Source: Toxonevra muliebris
Lineage: Eukaryota > Arthropoda > Insecta > Diptera > Pallopteridae
NCBI GenBank assembly: GCA_963691655.1
Contig: OY829326.1
Coordinates: 59,699,776-59,763,775, forward strand
Reading direction: 5' to 3'
Length of the DNA stretch: 64,000 nucleotides
Numbering within the stretch: position 1 is the stretch's first letter; each line of letters begins with the position of its first letter. The translations under genes and the position numbers were made by a program. Below the pieces are notes generated by a model. The model was not told the DNA's origin, did not search any database, and saw only the letters and a list, made by a program, of their open reading frames with translations. Shown here one piece after another: positions 11,650 to 24,411 of the stretch.

Positions 11650-13585
11650 AGAAATATTCATAAATATTCAAAATTCAGTTGATTGAAAATGATTACGAAA
11701 TTAAACTACCATTAGCATTGAAAATTTTAGTGAGAATTTTAGTGAAAATTAAATGGAAATTGTAAATATAAATTCCTCAAAATCTGGTGCTCTAAGTTTT
11801 TGCCCGTTCATTCAAATCTCTGCTCGCAATCACTTTCCCTTTATAACAATGCGTGAATACCATTATTATTTTATTTTTAGTGAGCATGCATGCATTCACA
11901 TACATACATTAATAGAATGGAACTGTCTGGCATAATGTTTGCATAAACAATTTTCTTATTAAAAGCAAAGTGTATTTATGTGCATAATATGAAAAAGAAC
12001 ATCAGAAAATAAGTATGAAAAAGTATATAAAAAGAATCCTTGCAAAATAAATATATACTCATTGCCATAATGACAGAATTCTTTGAATAATATAAAAAAA
12101 AAAAAAATAAAATAAAATAAAAAAGAAGAAACTTTTCTTCGACTTCTTCCTTTTTTTTTATCTGTTTCATTTTGTAGGAGGCGCTAGTATGAAGCACTAT
12201 TATTAAACTCATTTGACCTTCTCTACAATATAATTTTATTCTGTCCACTAACGATACATAAAGTCAATTGTATACACTTTTACACAAACACATACACACA
12301 CACATACACTCTTACAATAATAAATACTACGTATAAGTATGCCAACATAAATTTATGCCAAATAATAATTTTATCTTTTACCATATTTTTATACCATGCT
12401 CATTCATTTTCAGCTGCTACTGTTCCAATTGTATTGTTACACTTGTTACATTGACACTGACTGTTGACAGTTGTAAAAAATTCTGGTAAAGTCTTTTAGA
12501 CGGTTTACATGTTGTTGCTGTGTATGTATGTGCAACATATTTCTTTGTCAGTTTAGAATTTTAAATAAAAAGTAAAATGTTTACATACATAATTTTATGG
12601 TATGGCAACACATTTTTTTGCAATTGTGGTAAGAAATATACATGTTTTCCTAACCTCAAACTAATTCTCTAATCAATAATAACAATTAAAATCATTTTAG
12701 GCACCTGAAATTCAATTGAACATTCAGTTTTCCTATTTAACCAACAATTCAAAATGTCTGAAGTATCGGTATTGAAAAATTTTATATTCCTATCAAATAC
12801 AAACCACTTAAAATTATGTATACATACCTATACATATATTCAAGAATTCCCAGCAGTAATCAAAAATATTTATCTCACATGTCATATTTTCCAGCATAAC
12901 TCGAGTTATGTTACTTTGCTCTCATCACAAATTCGGTGAATCCTACATCGTGTGTACATCATAAAAATGCCGTGTATCATCGACAAGTGGCACATGTCTG
13001 CATGTTATTGCTAAAATTCTTGTGAAATTTACCAATTATGCATTTCCTTTTGGTTTGTTTTTGCCAAAGACATCTAAAATCCATGAACCTATAGCTCATG
13101 TAAAATTAGCTTGATTTTCTTCTTCCTTTATTGGTAAAATTAAGTGCTGCGTATTTGGCATTTATGTATATTATTCAAATATCAAGGGGGGATTACGATT
13201 TTCTTGGTTAAAAATATTTTTTTTTCCTTAAACAGTTTTATTGCGTAAAGTACTCAAGAAACTAATCTGAAACCAGAAAGTTTTCTAAATTTATTTTCTT
13301 TTACATAATGAATTGCGCCCGTACTTTGCGTTAAACCAGAACGTTTCCCAGCTGGCCTTTTACATGATATCTTCTTTCTAGGTTGTGCGAATCCACAAAG
13401 CCAAATAGCATTTTCTTCAATATAAATAAAGCTATAGTTGAATGGAAAAAAGTAATAGAAGTTGAGGAAATTGCAATTTCCTAAAACAAACAATCTTAAA
13501 TGTAGCGTTTTTTTGAAGTGAAACTTCTTTAGCGAGGATAAATCAAAAATTTTGCAACGGAAATCGAATTGTTGTTGCACTAAAT
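11650..13585. other. AT-rich spacer with microsatellites
   Basis: It holds a (CA)n-like run at about 12284-12312 and many A/T runs. A 108-codon frame at 13254-13580 on the minus strand has no recognised domain. I see no supported gene. Confidence 0.5.
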
Positions 13586-14021
13586 ACGAAACTTACGAAA
13601 CGAAGTTATGCTGTTATAAGTGATTAGCGAACGAGGTCATATGGTGGTCGTCTACATACAATCATGCAGAGAGACGACTTCTCGCAGTTTTATCTCATGT
13701 GCTTTAGTTTATACCTGCTTGGTTGTATATACCTGAACTTTCCTCTCATGTGTTATATACGTGTACTACGTCGTGCTAGTTCCGATAAGTGAAGAGAGAA
13801 TCCACAGAAAAAAAGCTTCAGAAATTAGAAAGAGGATGAGTGCAAAAGCTTCAACAACAACTTACACAAAACCAGTAAGAAACGAAGTTATGCAGTTGTT
13901 ATTCGGCTACATACATTGAGAGAGCCAACGAAGATGCCTCTGCTTGATTGCATATTGCCGAACTTTCCTCTTGTGTTATATACGAATACTACGTAGTGTT
14001 TATGTCGGTAAGTGTAGAGAG

Positions 14022-15371
14022 CAGCGATGCCAATTTGCGGGGAATTCCCCAATTTGCGGGGAATTTTACTTAGTGCGGAGAATCGGGGAATAAGCTGTTT
14101 TTTGCGGGGAATTTGAAACCGTTCAGCTTTTAATATTAAAATACCTCAAACAGTCTGTAGAAAATTTTTTGCCAAATTTTATATTCCTAAATACAAATGC
14201 TAATGTGCCAGTCACAACTAACAGCATAAAAACATTGCTTTATGCAACACAGTTTAGGTTAATATTCAGACAGTCCAACGTGATCGCGCAGTGCTCGGTT
14301 TCTCTTTCAGCCGTCCAGAAAGGCTTAGCTTGTTCAGCACCTTCTTATTAATAACTGTTAGTTCTTGGTGACTGTAACTTATAAACTTGCAAATTATGAT
14401 TAGCTATTATAAAGGAGAAGAAGTATATTTTATATGTTAAAAACCGATAGTCAAAACTTTAAACCAGTTTTTCTCAAAACAAGGTTTTTGCCATTGACGT
14501 GCACGATAACTGAAATTTAAATATGTTCTTCTACATACAAAAAAGTCCAGTTTTTGAGAAAACTAATTTTTACGGTCTGTCATTTTGTGAATTGTTGGTC
14601 AAACAAAATAATCTCAGTATGTCCTGAGAGTACAGTTATAATTTTTCTAATGGTATTTTTTTTTAGATTTTCCAGTGAGCCGCAATCACGCACGCCATTG
14701 CGTTTGACGATTTTCAAAATGTCTTCCATGAAGCTGCAAAAAAACCCTTTATATAATTTTTTTTAATTATTACACAATATTTTCTTGTACTTGAAGACTT
14801 TAAATAGATTTTAGAAAAAATTATTTTATCAATTTATCAATCCAAAAAAAATTTATAAAAAAATGTTAACCAAGAAAGTGCACGACCTCGATAGCCTAGT
14901 GGATAGTGCACTAGACTTTCATCTGGGAGGTTCGGGTTCGATTCCCGTCTTCGTTGGTGGTTAATTTTCATTACTTTCTTATATTCACTATCAATATGAA
15001 GTGTATGAGAATTATAAGATAGTGTACAAGTACACACATTGGTTGGTAATGGCAAAACCACCAAGCCGATAAAAAATTGCCATTCGGAATCGGCGTTAAA
15101 CTGTAGGTCCAACTATGTGGTATCACAATGGTCCGTTCAGGCCTAAGTGTGTCTCTCGACAGCCACTCCAACCTAACCTAACCTAAGTGCAGGGCCCCTT
15201 AAAATAACTCTGACCGAGAGTAATTCTAAGCCTACGTAAAGGGTATTTTTCGGTTGTATAAAATGTTTATATGAAAAGTGCGTATCGTACTGTTATAATA
15301 TGAAATTATACCGGTGCAGGGAATTTCGCGAGAGTTATCGGGGAGAAAGAAAAAATTAGTTGGCATCTCTG
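14022..15371. mobile_element. Non-autonomous hAT element with perfect 8-bp target duplication
   Basis: The left end CAGCGATGCCAATT and the inverted right end CAGAGATGCCAACT form terminal repeats of hAT type. The flanks are GTAGAGAG at 14014-14021 and GTAGAGAG at 15372-15379, an exact 8-bp target duplication. GCGGGGAATT is repeated just inside the left end (about 14036, 14054, 14103). The element is 1350 bp long, of which about 300 bp is an inserted SINE. No transposase frame is evident, so movement would have relied on a transposase supplied elsewhere. Confidence 0.85.
14884..15184 (+). mobile_element. tRNA-Glu-derived SINE, copy 2 (full length)
   Basis: The head shows A box TAGCCTAGTGGATAG, anticodon loop CTTTCAT and B box GGTTCGATTCCCG. 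The body follows, then a tail with TATCACAATGG, AAGTGTGTCTCTCGACAGCC and CCAACCTAACCTAACCT. The flanks share AAGTGCA (left at about 14876, right at about 15185), a likely target duplication. It lies inside the hAT element, so it is the younger insertion. Confidence 0.9.
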
Positions 15372-15663
15372 GTAGAGAGTATGAACAAAGGAAAAGCAAC
15401 AACAACATAGAGAGAAAAAGAGTGCAAAAGCTTCAACAGAATTTGTTTTAAATGTTTTCTAATAATTTTCAAATAAACTACAAAGCTTCACTTCTACTGT
15501 GAGTGCCTGCAGACACATAATTTTCAATATTTCATAATTTATCGAACTAAAAAAAAAAGATCGAAGAAGGTGTATTTATCGTCCAAAAAATTTGTGAACA
15601 ATCGATAAACTAGTTTCATAGATATCGTATAACCCTTTCAGATCCACCAACAATTTTTGCACT

Positions 15664-15714
15664 CATTGCACTATGGTCCAGAAACCCAATTTGGTGGCAT
15701 AAAATCTAATAATC
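15664..15714 (+). repeat. Dispersed repeat motif, copy 1
   Basis: GCACTATGGTCCA, then ATTTGGTGGCATAAAATCTA. The same order occurs at 20165-20218 with a few differences. It is probably part of an unnamed transposon family. Confidence 0.5.
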
Positions 15715-15979
15715 ATATGCGTACTTCTGATGTAATCCAAAAATAAACATTAAAAAGTGGTCGTAATCGGGGGTTGCCACTCCCTGCTTCTCATGCAACC
15801 AAAATTTGCGTTTTTGTATATCTTGTATTCAGAATGAGGATGCAAGTCGTCAATACCGAAGACATTTTTGGGAATTGGATGGATTAAAAAAAATCCCAAT
15901 GTATCTAAAAAAAAAAAAAAAGTAATCAAATATTTTTGCTACTTTAAACCCACAAATGAAACCTTTAAGAATCATTTAA

Positions 15980-16122
15980 CCCATTAAGGACGAGCGGTAA
16001 CCAAAGCAGATAGATCAAGAAAGTAGCTTGAGAAAAGAATTGTTCAAAACCTGGCTCAGGAACGGTGGCTCAGGAACGGCTTAACGACGAGGTGCCATAT
16101 GGCACCACTAGGCATTACTGGG
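15980..16122. mobile_element. piggyBac-like MITE (TTAA target)
   Basis: TTAA lies at both edges (15976-15979 and 16123-16126). The ends read CCCATTAAGG and, inverted, CCCAGTAATG. A TTAA target with CCC ends is the signature of piggyBac-superfamily elements. The 143-bp interior has no coding capacity and contains the palindromic GGTGCCATATGGCACC. Confidence 0.65.
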
Positions 16123-16142
16123 TTAAATCAACTACGGAATTT

Positions 16143-16560
16143 GAGGATATATCGTTTGTTTGCTGCAAGACTGTTATAATCCAAAAAAAATCGAGTTAAG
16201 TATGCCGAACTAACCGTTATTTAATGCTTAACCTTGTGTACAAAAATCATAACGATATCTTATATACTATTCTCGTGAGAAGATTTTTTGTCGTTATAGC
16301 ATTCTACTTTAAATGCACTGTACGGTGAAAAAAAGAAGAAAAGTTTCGAGTAATGTATACAGAAATAACTATAATTCAATCCTTTATCTTTCGTATACAA
16401 ATCATAGCGGTATTTTATGAACTTTCCTCGTAAGAAGAAAATGTATCGTTATTGTGTTCTACTGAGTGTAAGTTCACTGCCATCTTTAAATGCGATTTTC
16501 TGGAATATTAGACTTTTTTTACTTATGACAATCTTGCAGCAAACGAGCGATATGTTCTTC
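16143..16560. mobile_element. MITE-like element with about 37-bp imperfect inverted repeats and internal direct repeats
   Basis: Left end GAGGATATATCG then GTTTGCTGCAAGACTGTTAT; inverted right end GAAGAACATATCG then GTTTGCTGCAAGATTGTCAT. Inside are two diverged direct repeats of about 75 bp (about 16233-16308 and 16393-16470), both running from GTA(T)ACAAA-type sequence to ...GTTCTAC. The superfamily is unknown and no clear target duplication was found. It starts just 17 bp after the piggyBac-like MITE's TTAA. Confidence 0.6.
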
Positions 16561-17427
16561 ATATGCAGTAGCAGACTATTTTAACACAAAAACTACAAAA
16601 GTAAAACGCTACTGGTACTACATTAAACCAAAATTGCCATTCGTCACACATTTGATTGCCTTGGAAGCAAAGTGATGCATTTCTGCAGAAATAAGCAAAG
16701 TGTTTATTAGTCAAACCAAAACATCAAACAGAAATAGATGATTTTACAAAAATAGAATTTGAATCGATATTTTCAGCCAAAAAGTTTGATATGACTTTAC
16801 TGAATTCATAAATGATTTCATATTTGGTTTCACTTGGATTTCTTCCATTTCAAGTCATTCATTTGAAATTAATATCTTTTGTGAGCTACAAAATGTTCAC
16901 AATTTTCAATATAGAGAATTTTGCATGTTTTAATTTATTGCCAACCTACATATGTATGAATGTATTTAGTTCTCACTGAAAAGAAAGTGTGAATGGCAAT
17001 AAAAATACATACTTAAGGGGAGATTCGGGTTTTATTCTGTTTTATATTGCGCCTTTAATTTTTGCGTTGCTAATTTTTTTTTTGTTGTTTTTGAGTTGAA
17101 AATCAAATAACACAATTGGGTTGGCAATTCTATGTAAACTCACAATAGTGACATCGACTTCTCTGTAAAAACGACTTTTCAAAGGAATCGGATCTTCAAC
17201 CGGTTTTAGATATGTATATGAGTATTCCGATGTTGATTTCTCGTCTGATGATGACCTGGAAGATGAGGGTTGGAAACCCTCATAGACGAAGAATGTTCAT
17301 GTGATGAGGAATTTATAGAAGGTGATTTTTGTATGTCAAATGTGTTTCTATAGATTTTTTTTAATGTTGAATAGCTTCTCCACAACGAAAATTTTCGTAA
17401 TTTCAAATTTTGTAAAAAAAAAAACCT
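16561..17427. other. Spacer with an acidic coding-like fragment
   Basis: A plus-strand open frame at 17169-17285 contains SDVDFSSDDDLEDEGWKP; another frame continues with DEECSCDEEF. Acidic stretches like this occur near the N-terminus of piggyBac and related transposases, but there is no start codon and no further domain, so the assignment is only a guess. The rest is AT-rich. Confidence 0.3.
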
Positions 17428-19540
17428 AGGTTAGGTTAGGTTAGAGTTCCAGCCTTCTGATTGAATGGACACAGAATTGTCTAGTGGACAATAATAGTGG
17501 TCCATGCTTGCTTGGCAATACCGCAAGTATGCTTCGCTATCCAGGATCTTTTTGCTTCCTCAAGCTAGTTTTGCTTAATGGCCAATTTAACAGACGTAAG
17601 AGGGATTCCAATGGTGCAGGAAGGTGACATATCGGTAAGCAGCGAGCTCTGTTTAGCTAACTCATCGGCATTGCAGTTACCTATAATATGCATATGTCCA
17701 GATACCCAATATAGGTGGACCTGTGACAATCTCGACAAAAAGTTAAGTGAAGATCGGCAGTCAAGAACAGGCTTTGATGTAGTGAAAACACCGGCAAGGA
17801 ACTTGATTGCTGCTTGGCTGTCCGTTTAGATGCGGATAATCGTATCGAATGGGTCGTTGCGAATGAGCCACTTGAACGCTTAATAAACAGCCATTAATTA
17901 CTTCCGCCTTCCGTCGGAAAGAGAGTCTGAGATCCAGCTTGCTAAAGAAGATGCCACAGCCGACTCTTTTCTCCAATACGGATCCATCTGTGCCAGTGAT
18001 CACTTCATCATTAACCCATTTCTCTATACTGGGGATATGGGTGATGAACGTGCGGTTTAAATTAGGGGTAGAGCAAATGTAGTCTACCTCTGTTAATACG
18101 GACTAATCGTGGATTAGAATCTTGGCATGGCCCAGGTTCGACCTGGTCAAGCGAGTTAGGGCACTGAGTCTGGCAGCAGAGCACTTAGCTTATTGCTTAA
18201 CCGGAAGTGAAGTTGGTAACCAATGAAGGATTGCGAAGAGAGGTAGTGCGGAGAGCCACAGTAATCAATATAGCTGGCGTTCTTCTAACCTTATCCAGTT
18301 GTTTAAGGTTGACCACCTTTGCAGTAGCTACTACCAGAAGACGGATCCATAAAGAGGATTAGGCTCGACCACTGCTGTGTAGAGCCAGGAAGTGACTCGA
18401 GATTGAAGAACCTAAATCGTTCCTACTGCCCTCTTACAGCAGTAGAACAACAAGTCCTAAATATTTGCGGCGCTTGCTAAGGCAAAACGAGGTGCCATTA
18501 ATTTTTTGTAGGGCAAATGTTGGTATTTTATATTTTATAGTGAAAAGCATAACCTCTGTTTTGGAAGGATTTACATTAAAACCGAATTCACGGCACTAGT
18601 GAGACAGAATGCTAAGTGAGTAGTTTAGCCGTACTGAAAGAGTAGAAACGTATTTGCCTGATACTGCAATAGCAATGTCATCCGCATATTTCGGAGCCGG
18701 TCTGATCTTATCTGTTAAGCAGTGTGTTAACTGCCAGATAAGAAGGGATAGTACGCCTCCTTGTGGTGTGCCTCTTTTGACAACCTTTTTAACGTAATCA
18801 TTTCCAATAGCGGAGCTGATAATACGTGTTTTAAATAGTTGTCCTATAAATCTAACTAGATTAACATCAAGATTAAGATTTATTAAAGCATTAACGACAG
18901 CGTCGGGGTAGATATCGTTGGAAGCCTCTTCGATATCGAGAAACACTACAAGCGTGTATTCTTTGCTGGAAAGTGATTTCTTAACTTCCTCAATGAGTAC
19001 ATGTAGCGCTGTTTCCACAGACTTCCCTTTAGTATTGGCATGCTGTGATTTCTAATGTTTTTAAGAGAAAGAAGGACAGACTGATCGGTCTGAAGTCTTT
19101 TGGTGTGGGACGCCTTCCCTGCTTTGGGTATGAAGACTACACGAGCCTCTCTCTAGCTTTTGGGGAATGTACGAGAATTTTAGGCAAGCATTATAAATTT
19201 GCAATAGCCAGGAAGTGACGTGTTCAGCCCCTTGCTGAATATCCGCGGGAATGATTCCATCTGGCCCGGGAGATTTATAGGGGCTGAAGGATTTGATGGC
19301 CCACTTTAGATTAGTGTCGGTCAATTGGAAAGGGAAGGAGTTGCTTAAAGAATTATCGGTAGCAGAAAGACTCCGATCACTCCCGGGAAATTAGTATTCA
19401 GGAGGACCTCTAAAGTCTCGAATCCAGAATCAGTCCAATGACCATCAACTTTCTGGATACAGTCGAAAACCCGAAGGGTCGTATTGAGGAGTTTTCGAAA
19501 TCGACTAGTCTCGAACGAGCTTTCTATGCTACCACAGAAA
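17428..19540 (-). pseudogene. LOA/I-like LINE: reverse transcriptase and RNase H, 5'-truncated and broken
   Basis: On the minus strand the order is: KSPGPDGI finger motif (about 19270), VVFLDIEEA (about 18930), RGTPQGGVLS (about 18770), KYADDIAIAVSGK (about 18680), then the RNase H start GTDGSVLEKRVGCGIFF (about 17990) and its end YWVSGH...GNCNADELAKQ (about 17660). The element therefore encoded a reverse transcriptase followed by RNase H, as in the LOA, I and R1-related clades and unlike Jockey. It ends at 17428 in a CCTAA-repeat tail. At least one deletion and several frameshifts separate the parts, and the endonuclease half is absent. Two aspartates of the YADD catalytic box are kept. Confidence 0.85.
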
Positions 19541-22344
19541 GCCTAACCTTCGTGTAATTTTCAAAATATTGTACAGAAAGCCATTACTAAAAAATTGTAA
19601 TAGATATAAAAATGTATGATCTCGAAGCAAATAGCATGAGATGAACCTAAAAGAAGCTGAAATCAAAATGACTGAAAATTTTACAGTTGTTCTATCATAA
19701 TGTCTTATCTAGGTTATCCTCAAAAAAGAATGAACTTAGCAGAAAGTTTTAGAAATGAAATTCATGAACCTAGGAAATACAATTAGGAATAAGTTGTTCA
19801 GAGTTCAGCCAGTGATTTCAGTGATTGTTTTTTTTTTATGTTTTTTTTTAATCTCATTATTGAGAAAAATAGCCAAAAATCAAAATTTATTCCAATTATT
19901 CAGTGAGAAATTTATGGAAACAATATCTTTCGGCTATATAGTAGAAAATCAAAAATTTTATTTTATTTTTATGTGAAAAGCGTATTTTTTCACATATATA
20001 TGGGCATCGATACAGAAAGCTGCAATCTACGTAACTTATATTGTGGTTCGGATGTTGGACGCAAGATGGCGCCACTATTACTGTCCAAGAAAGAGTTAAA
20101 CTTTATTGGACTGAATACATGCTAAAAACTTCTAAAAAAAAGTAATTTTTTAAAATACTTATTTTTGTAGCAGTGCACTATGGTCCACAAACAAGATTTG
20201 GCGGCATAAAATCTAAAATTATATATTTTTGTATTTGTGATTTTCAACAAGTGAATACTCTTCTGAAAAAGTATTCCCTTTCATAAATTAGAAAACAGGG
20301 GGAAGGGGTGGAAGGGTGAAAAGATGGATTAGCCATCGATGGTTGAGCTCACAGATGTGTTTAAATGGAATTTTAGGTGAAAATTAATTAATTTCCCTAG
20401 GCTTCAACATATTATCTGCCTAGTTTATAGTTGTTATAAATGACTAAATCGATGTCAAGTATTTATAAATTTAATGATATTTTGCACTTATCTCATTGAT
20501 ACACAAATTTAACACAAACAGTAAAAATTGTCCTCAGATTAAAAATTTTCGATCCCAAATCATTTTAAAACATCTCTTGAATCTCTATCTGGGTTATAAC
20601 TGTTGGACAGTGTAATTATCACTACTACGGCTAAGAAATTCTATACTTTATACAAAAATCGTTAAACTAAACGATGTCCTTAAAGTAAAGTACTTTCAAA
20701 CACGAATTTTCAGCTACACAAGCAACAATAAAAATTCTTCTTCAAAAAAAAGAAAAAAAAAAAAATGTGTGTACTACTTATGTACTTGTTAGAGGACAAT
20801 TTGTTTGTAGCTTTCTCTCCATTTAATATAAAACTATGGGCAGTAATAATGCAATACCGCTTAAGTGAAATTAGCAATTTCACCAATTTTTTGCTAAATA
20901 AATTTAAATTTTTTATTCAAAGAAAATTGATTTAATTGACATTTATTTACATTTTCTGGAAATGATTTTATTTTGCAACATAATCAAGGATAATATTTCT
21001 GTTATTTTTTTGTAAATAGATTTTACTTTTTGAAAAAGATTGACGTTAAGCGGTATTGAAGCATCAGTGACGTTATGCATAGTAGATAGTTAGGTATTTA
21101 TATATTTAATCTCCTGTCCTGTTCTGCATTAAAGAAAATATTTTCACAAAAAATTTTTATTTTCAATTTTTTGTTATTGTTATTGTTTGTTCATGTTCCT
21201 TTTTTATTTATGTTTTCTTTCTTATATTTTTATTTATATTATAATACTTTGTAAGAAAAGAAAATATTTCAATTGTGCTATCGTTTCGTTTTTAATACGC
21301 TTCAAATAAATGCAAAAAAAAAAAAAATAAAAATAAACAAAACTACTTTCGCTCGAAACTTTTGTGTGACTTTGATTTTCTTTGTTTACACATGTAAATA
21401 ATAAATTTCAGATAGTTATTTATGTACTAATATTTACTTTATTTTTCTACACCCACGTTGAAATATTTATCACGCGTGTTTAAATTCAGCATAAATATTA
21501 TCATCATAAATAAATACAGGCACACATGTGTGAGTATATATTTATGTGCGTGTGTGTGTATGTGTTGAGTGTAGAATCCTCGCACATTCCTTTAACAAAT
21601 AAATAAACACACACGAGGCAATTCAACTCATATTTTACTTACACAGCAAGCAGTTCTTATGATTTTAATTTATTGCACCCATGAAACACAAAAAGCACGT
21701 AGACAAATTCCATTTTTATAGGTCAAAATATATATTTAGAAGATATATGTATATGGTTGATTGAAATTCAGTAGATGACGACAAGTTTGTTGATATTTAG
21801 AATTTTAAACATTTTTTACAATAACGAAAATTAATAAAAAAAAAACTGGCAGTGTCTCTATACACAGAGCTTGAAACTCTAACTGCAGTTATGACTCATG
21901 TTTAGCTTTAAGAATCACTTTCAGTATGAGTTTCAAACTTAGTCTAAGCAATATATATTGTTGGCTTAATATCTAGTTGCAATCCTTTCAAATACATTAT
22001 TTTTATTTTAAACGGATAATCCTTCATAGGCAACAAGTGCAGCAATTTAAAAATCCAATGTGAACTAAGATTCTTTATAAGGGTCTACTCGAGGTCACTG
22101 ATTCCTACCCTGTCCTTAGATGTATACATAGAGGTCTAAAACCCTCTAGGCATAGTCTTCTATAAGAACTTTCTTGCTCAGATAATACCTGAAGTTGCCA
22201 GACCAATATATAATGCAGAAAGTAAGCTCAGAGCTATTTTTTCCTACCCCAGTGAGAAAATTGTCTTTCATGAAAAGGCACATAAACTTTACTTGGCCAG
22301 GAATAACAGCAAAACCTTTTTTCGGGTGTTATATGAAGTCAATA
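19541..22344. other. AT-rich spacer; second copy of a dispersed motif at 20165-20218
   Basis: 20165-20218 repeats GCACTATGGTCCA then ATTTGGCGGCATAAAATCTA, as seen at 15664. GCAAGATGGCGCC occurs near 20055. A poly-A-rich run lies at 20735-20765 and a TGTGTGTG run at about 21547. No gene recognised. Confidence 0.5.
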
Positions 22345-24411
22345 TCGTATATGTATGCGACTATAGGTTGCTTGGGGGCTGTTCAAAAGAACACACTGAG
22401 ACCTGTTGGTCCATTGTGATAACCTATGGGACGAGTTGCTACCTCTTGATCCCACCTAATTAAACCATTTTGTGCTTTCGATGAAGCGTGATATGTCTCT
22501 GATTTCAGAGAACGCAAGCTCTGTGAGTCTCTAGTAGAAAAGTTCTCCCAGAGTTTTGTGTTTGCGGGCTGCTAGAGCGGGACAGTTACACATAAGGTGG
22601 AAGTTTGTCTCTTTTTCCTTTTAATTTTCTGCAGCTTCTGCAGAAGTCGTTGTAGGGAAGGCCTAGTCTACGGCCATGAGTACCGATTACGCAATGTCCG
22701 GTAAGAATGGAACAAAACGTGCTTATGTGGACTCGGTCCAAGTTTACGAGTGCCTCAATTCGTATCGGATTTGGCGTAGGCCATAACTGTCAACCAATGA
22801 AGCATATAGGTTCCATACTCCATCTGCTTTCTACAATATGGGAATGATAGTTTTTGATTAATAGTTTGCATGTGGGAAATAGTATACCAACGTTTCCACA
22901 GATGCGTGAGTTGCTAAGAGTCGTGCCAACCCTAGCAAGATTATCAGCCTTGCAGTTTCCCTCAATGTCGCTATACCCAGGCACCTATATAAGGTGCAGG
23001 TTGAATGCCGTGGCTATCTCGTTAAGAGACGATCTGCATTGAAGGGCAACTAAAGAATTGATAGCGGAGCATTGGAGAGATTTTATCGCCGCCTGACTAT
23101 CAGTGGAGATTCGGATATCAATACAGGGTACCGCATTGCAACTAATCAGGTTAGCGGCTTCAGTGATCGCCAGCAGTTCAGTTTGGAAGACGCTGAAGTG
23201 ATCGGGAAAAACGAAGGTGCGTTGAGATGTTCAGATGCTCAAAGTGAATTCTACCTCCAACCTTACCGTCCAATTTGGAGGCATCAGTATACACTTCAAT
23301 GGCACCAGGACCAGAACATTAGCCGTACTCTACTCTTGGTGAGCTGGGCAAAGGATAGTGAAGATAAAGTGAGATCAATAAATGATAAAAGATATCTGGT
23401 TTTACCTAGAATCTTTCTGTGACCAAAATTGGAAAGGTACCACTTGCGGATCGCGTTCAGCCTCACCGCCGAAATTTACGCTAAGGTTTTTCCGAAAAGA
23501 TCTATTGGAAGCAAATCCAGGATAGTGTACCGCACCTTTGACGGTGTTGTTCTCAGGGCTCCTGTAATTAACATTGAAGCCAGCCGCTGTACTTTGTCTA
23601 ATTACTTGTGATGGGTGCTCTTTTATAGAACTGCTCACCAAACTAATACGCCATAAAAAAGAATAGGGCGTATAACACTGGACAATCCCCATTTCTTGCC
23701 TATTGTTGACCTGAACGCATAGAGAGCTATTGTGGCTTTGCGTATCCTTTCTGACGTGTTGGCACGCCAGTTGAGTTTTCTGTCTAGGTTTAGGACAAAA
23801 TATTTGGCATGTTAAATGATACACCATTTAGGGTTAATGGATCAAGAGTGCTTGCGAGTGAATAGAACTAGGTCAGTCTTGGATGCATTGACCGATAATC
23901 GCCGATCATTGTACCAGCATGATAAGAGATTCAGTAGTCGTTGCAATAGATCTACAAGTGTACAAAGGAGTTTCCCTAAAGCGGCGATGAAAACATCATC
24001 CGAAAAGGCAATCACTTTCCATCCTATTTTTTTCAAGTTTCGATAAGGGATCATTGATAGCTAGGTTCTAGAGGTGCAGAAAGAGAACTCCCCCTTGCGG
24101 AGTGCCCCTGAGCGCAAACTTTTGGATGGAGGAGAGACCTAGCTTTGCGTTAATAATCCTATTCTTTAATAAAGTGTCGACAAAAACAGCAGTAGAATCA
24201 TCCCTCGAGATTAATAAACGCTATGGTGATAGTTGGGAGGATGTTGTTGAATGCGTCTTCTATATTATGAAAGGTTGCAAGAGAGAATTCTTTGTAGTTC
24301 AGGGATTTTTCAATCTACTGTACTAGTTCGTGTAACGCTGTCTAAACAGATTTATCCTTCATGTAAGCATGTTGGGAGAGTGTCAGTTTAGATTTGATAT
24401 ACATCCTAATA
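22345..24411 (-). pseudogene. LOA/I-like LINE, 3' part (RT thumb, RNase H, C-terminus, tail)
   Basis: Minus strand: FSDDVFIAALGK (about 24000) stands where YADD is expected, followed by SVNASKTDLVLFTRK (about 23850). A middle portion follows, then YSDIEGNCKADNLAR (about 22950), the end of RNase H. The C-terminal zinc-knuckle is degraded near 22630-22700. The 3' tail at about 22420-22350 reads TATCACAATGGACC, then CAGGTCTCAGTGTGTTC, matching the LINE at 3.1 kb. The other half of this copy continues at 25672 beyond an inserted mariner. Frames are broken in several places. Confidence 0.8.

Larger units (their letters stand above)
13586..15445. repeat. Diverged 282-bp tandem duplication, second copy split by a hAT element
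   Basis: CGAAGTTATGC occurs at 13601 and 13883. The two units share CCGAACTTTCCTCT-like, GTTATATACG and GAGTGCAAAAGCTTCAACA segments in the same order. The first copy covers about 13586-13867. The second starts near 13868 and resumes after the inserted element, at 15380-15445. The unit contains runs of GAGAGA. No coding potential was seen. Confidence 0.7.

Noticed and set aside
13254..13580. Minus-strand frame of 108 codons
   Set aside because: No recognised domain. The N-terminal half is low-complexity Phe/Asn codons.
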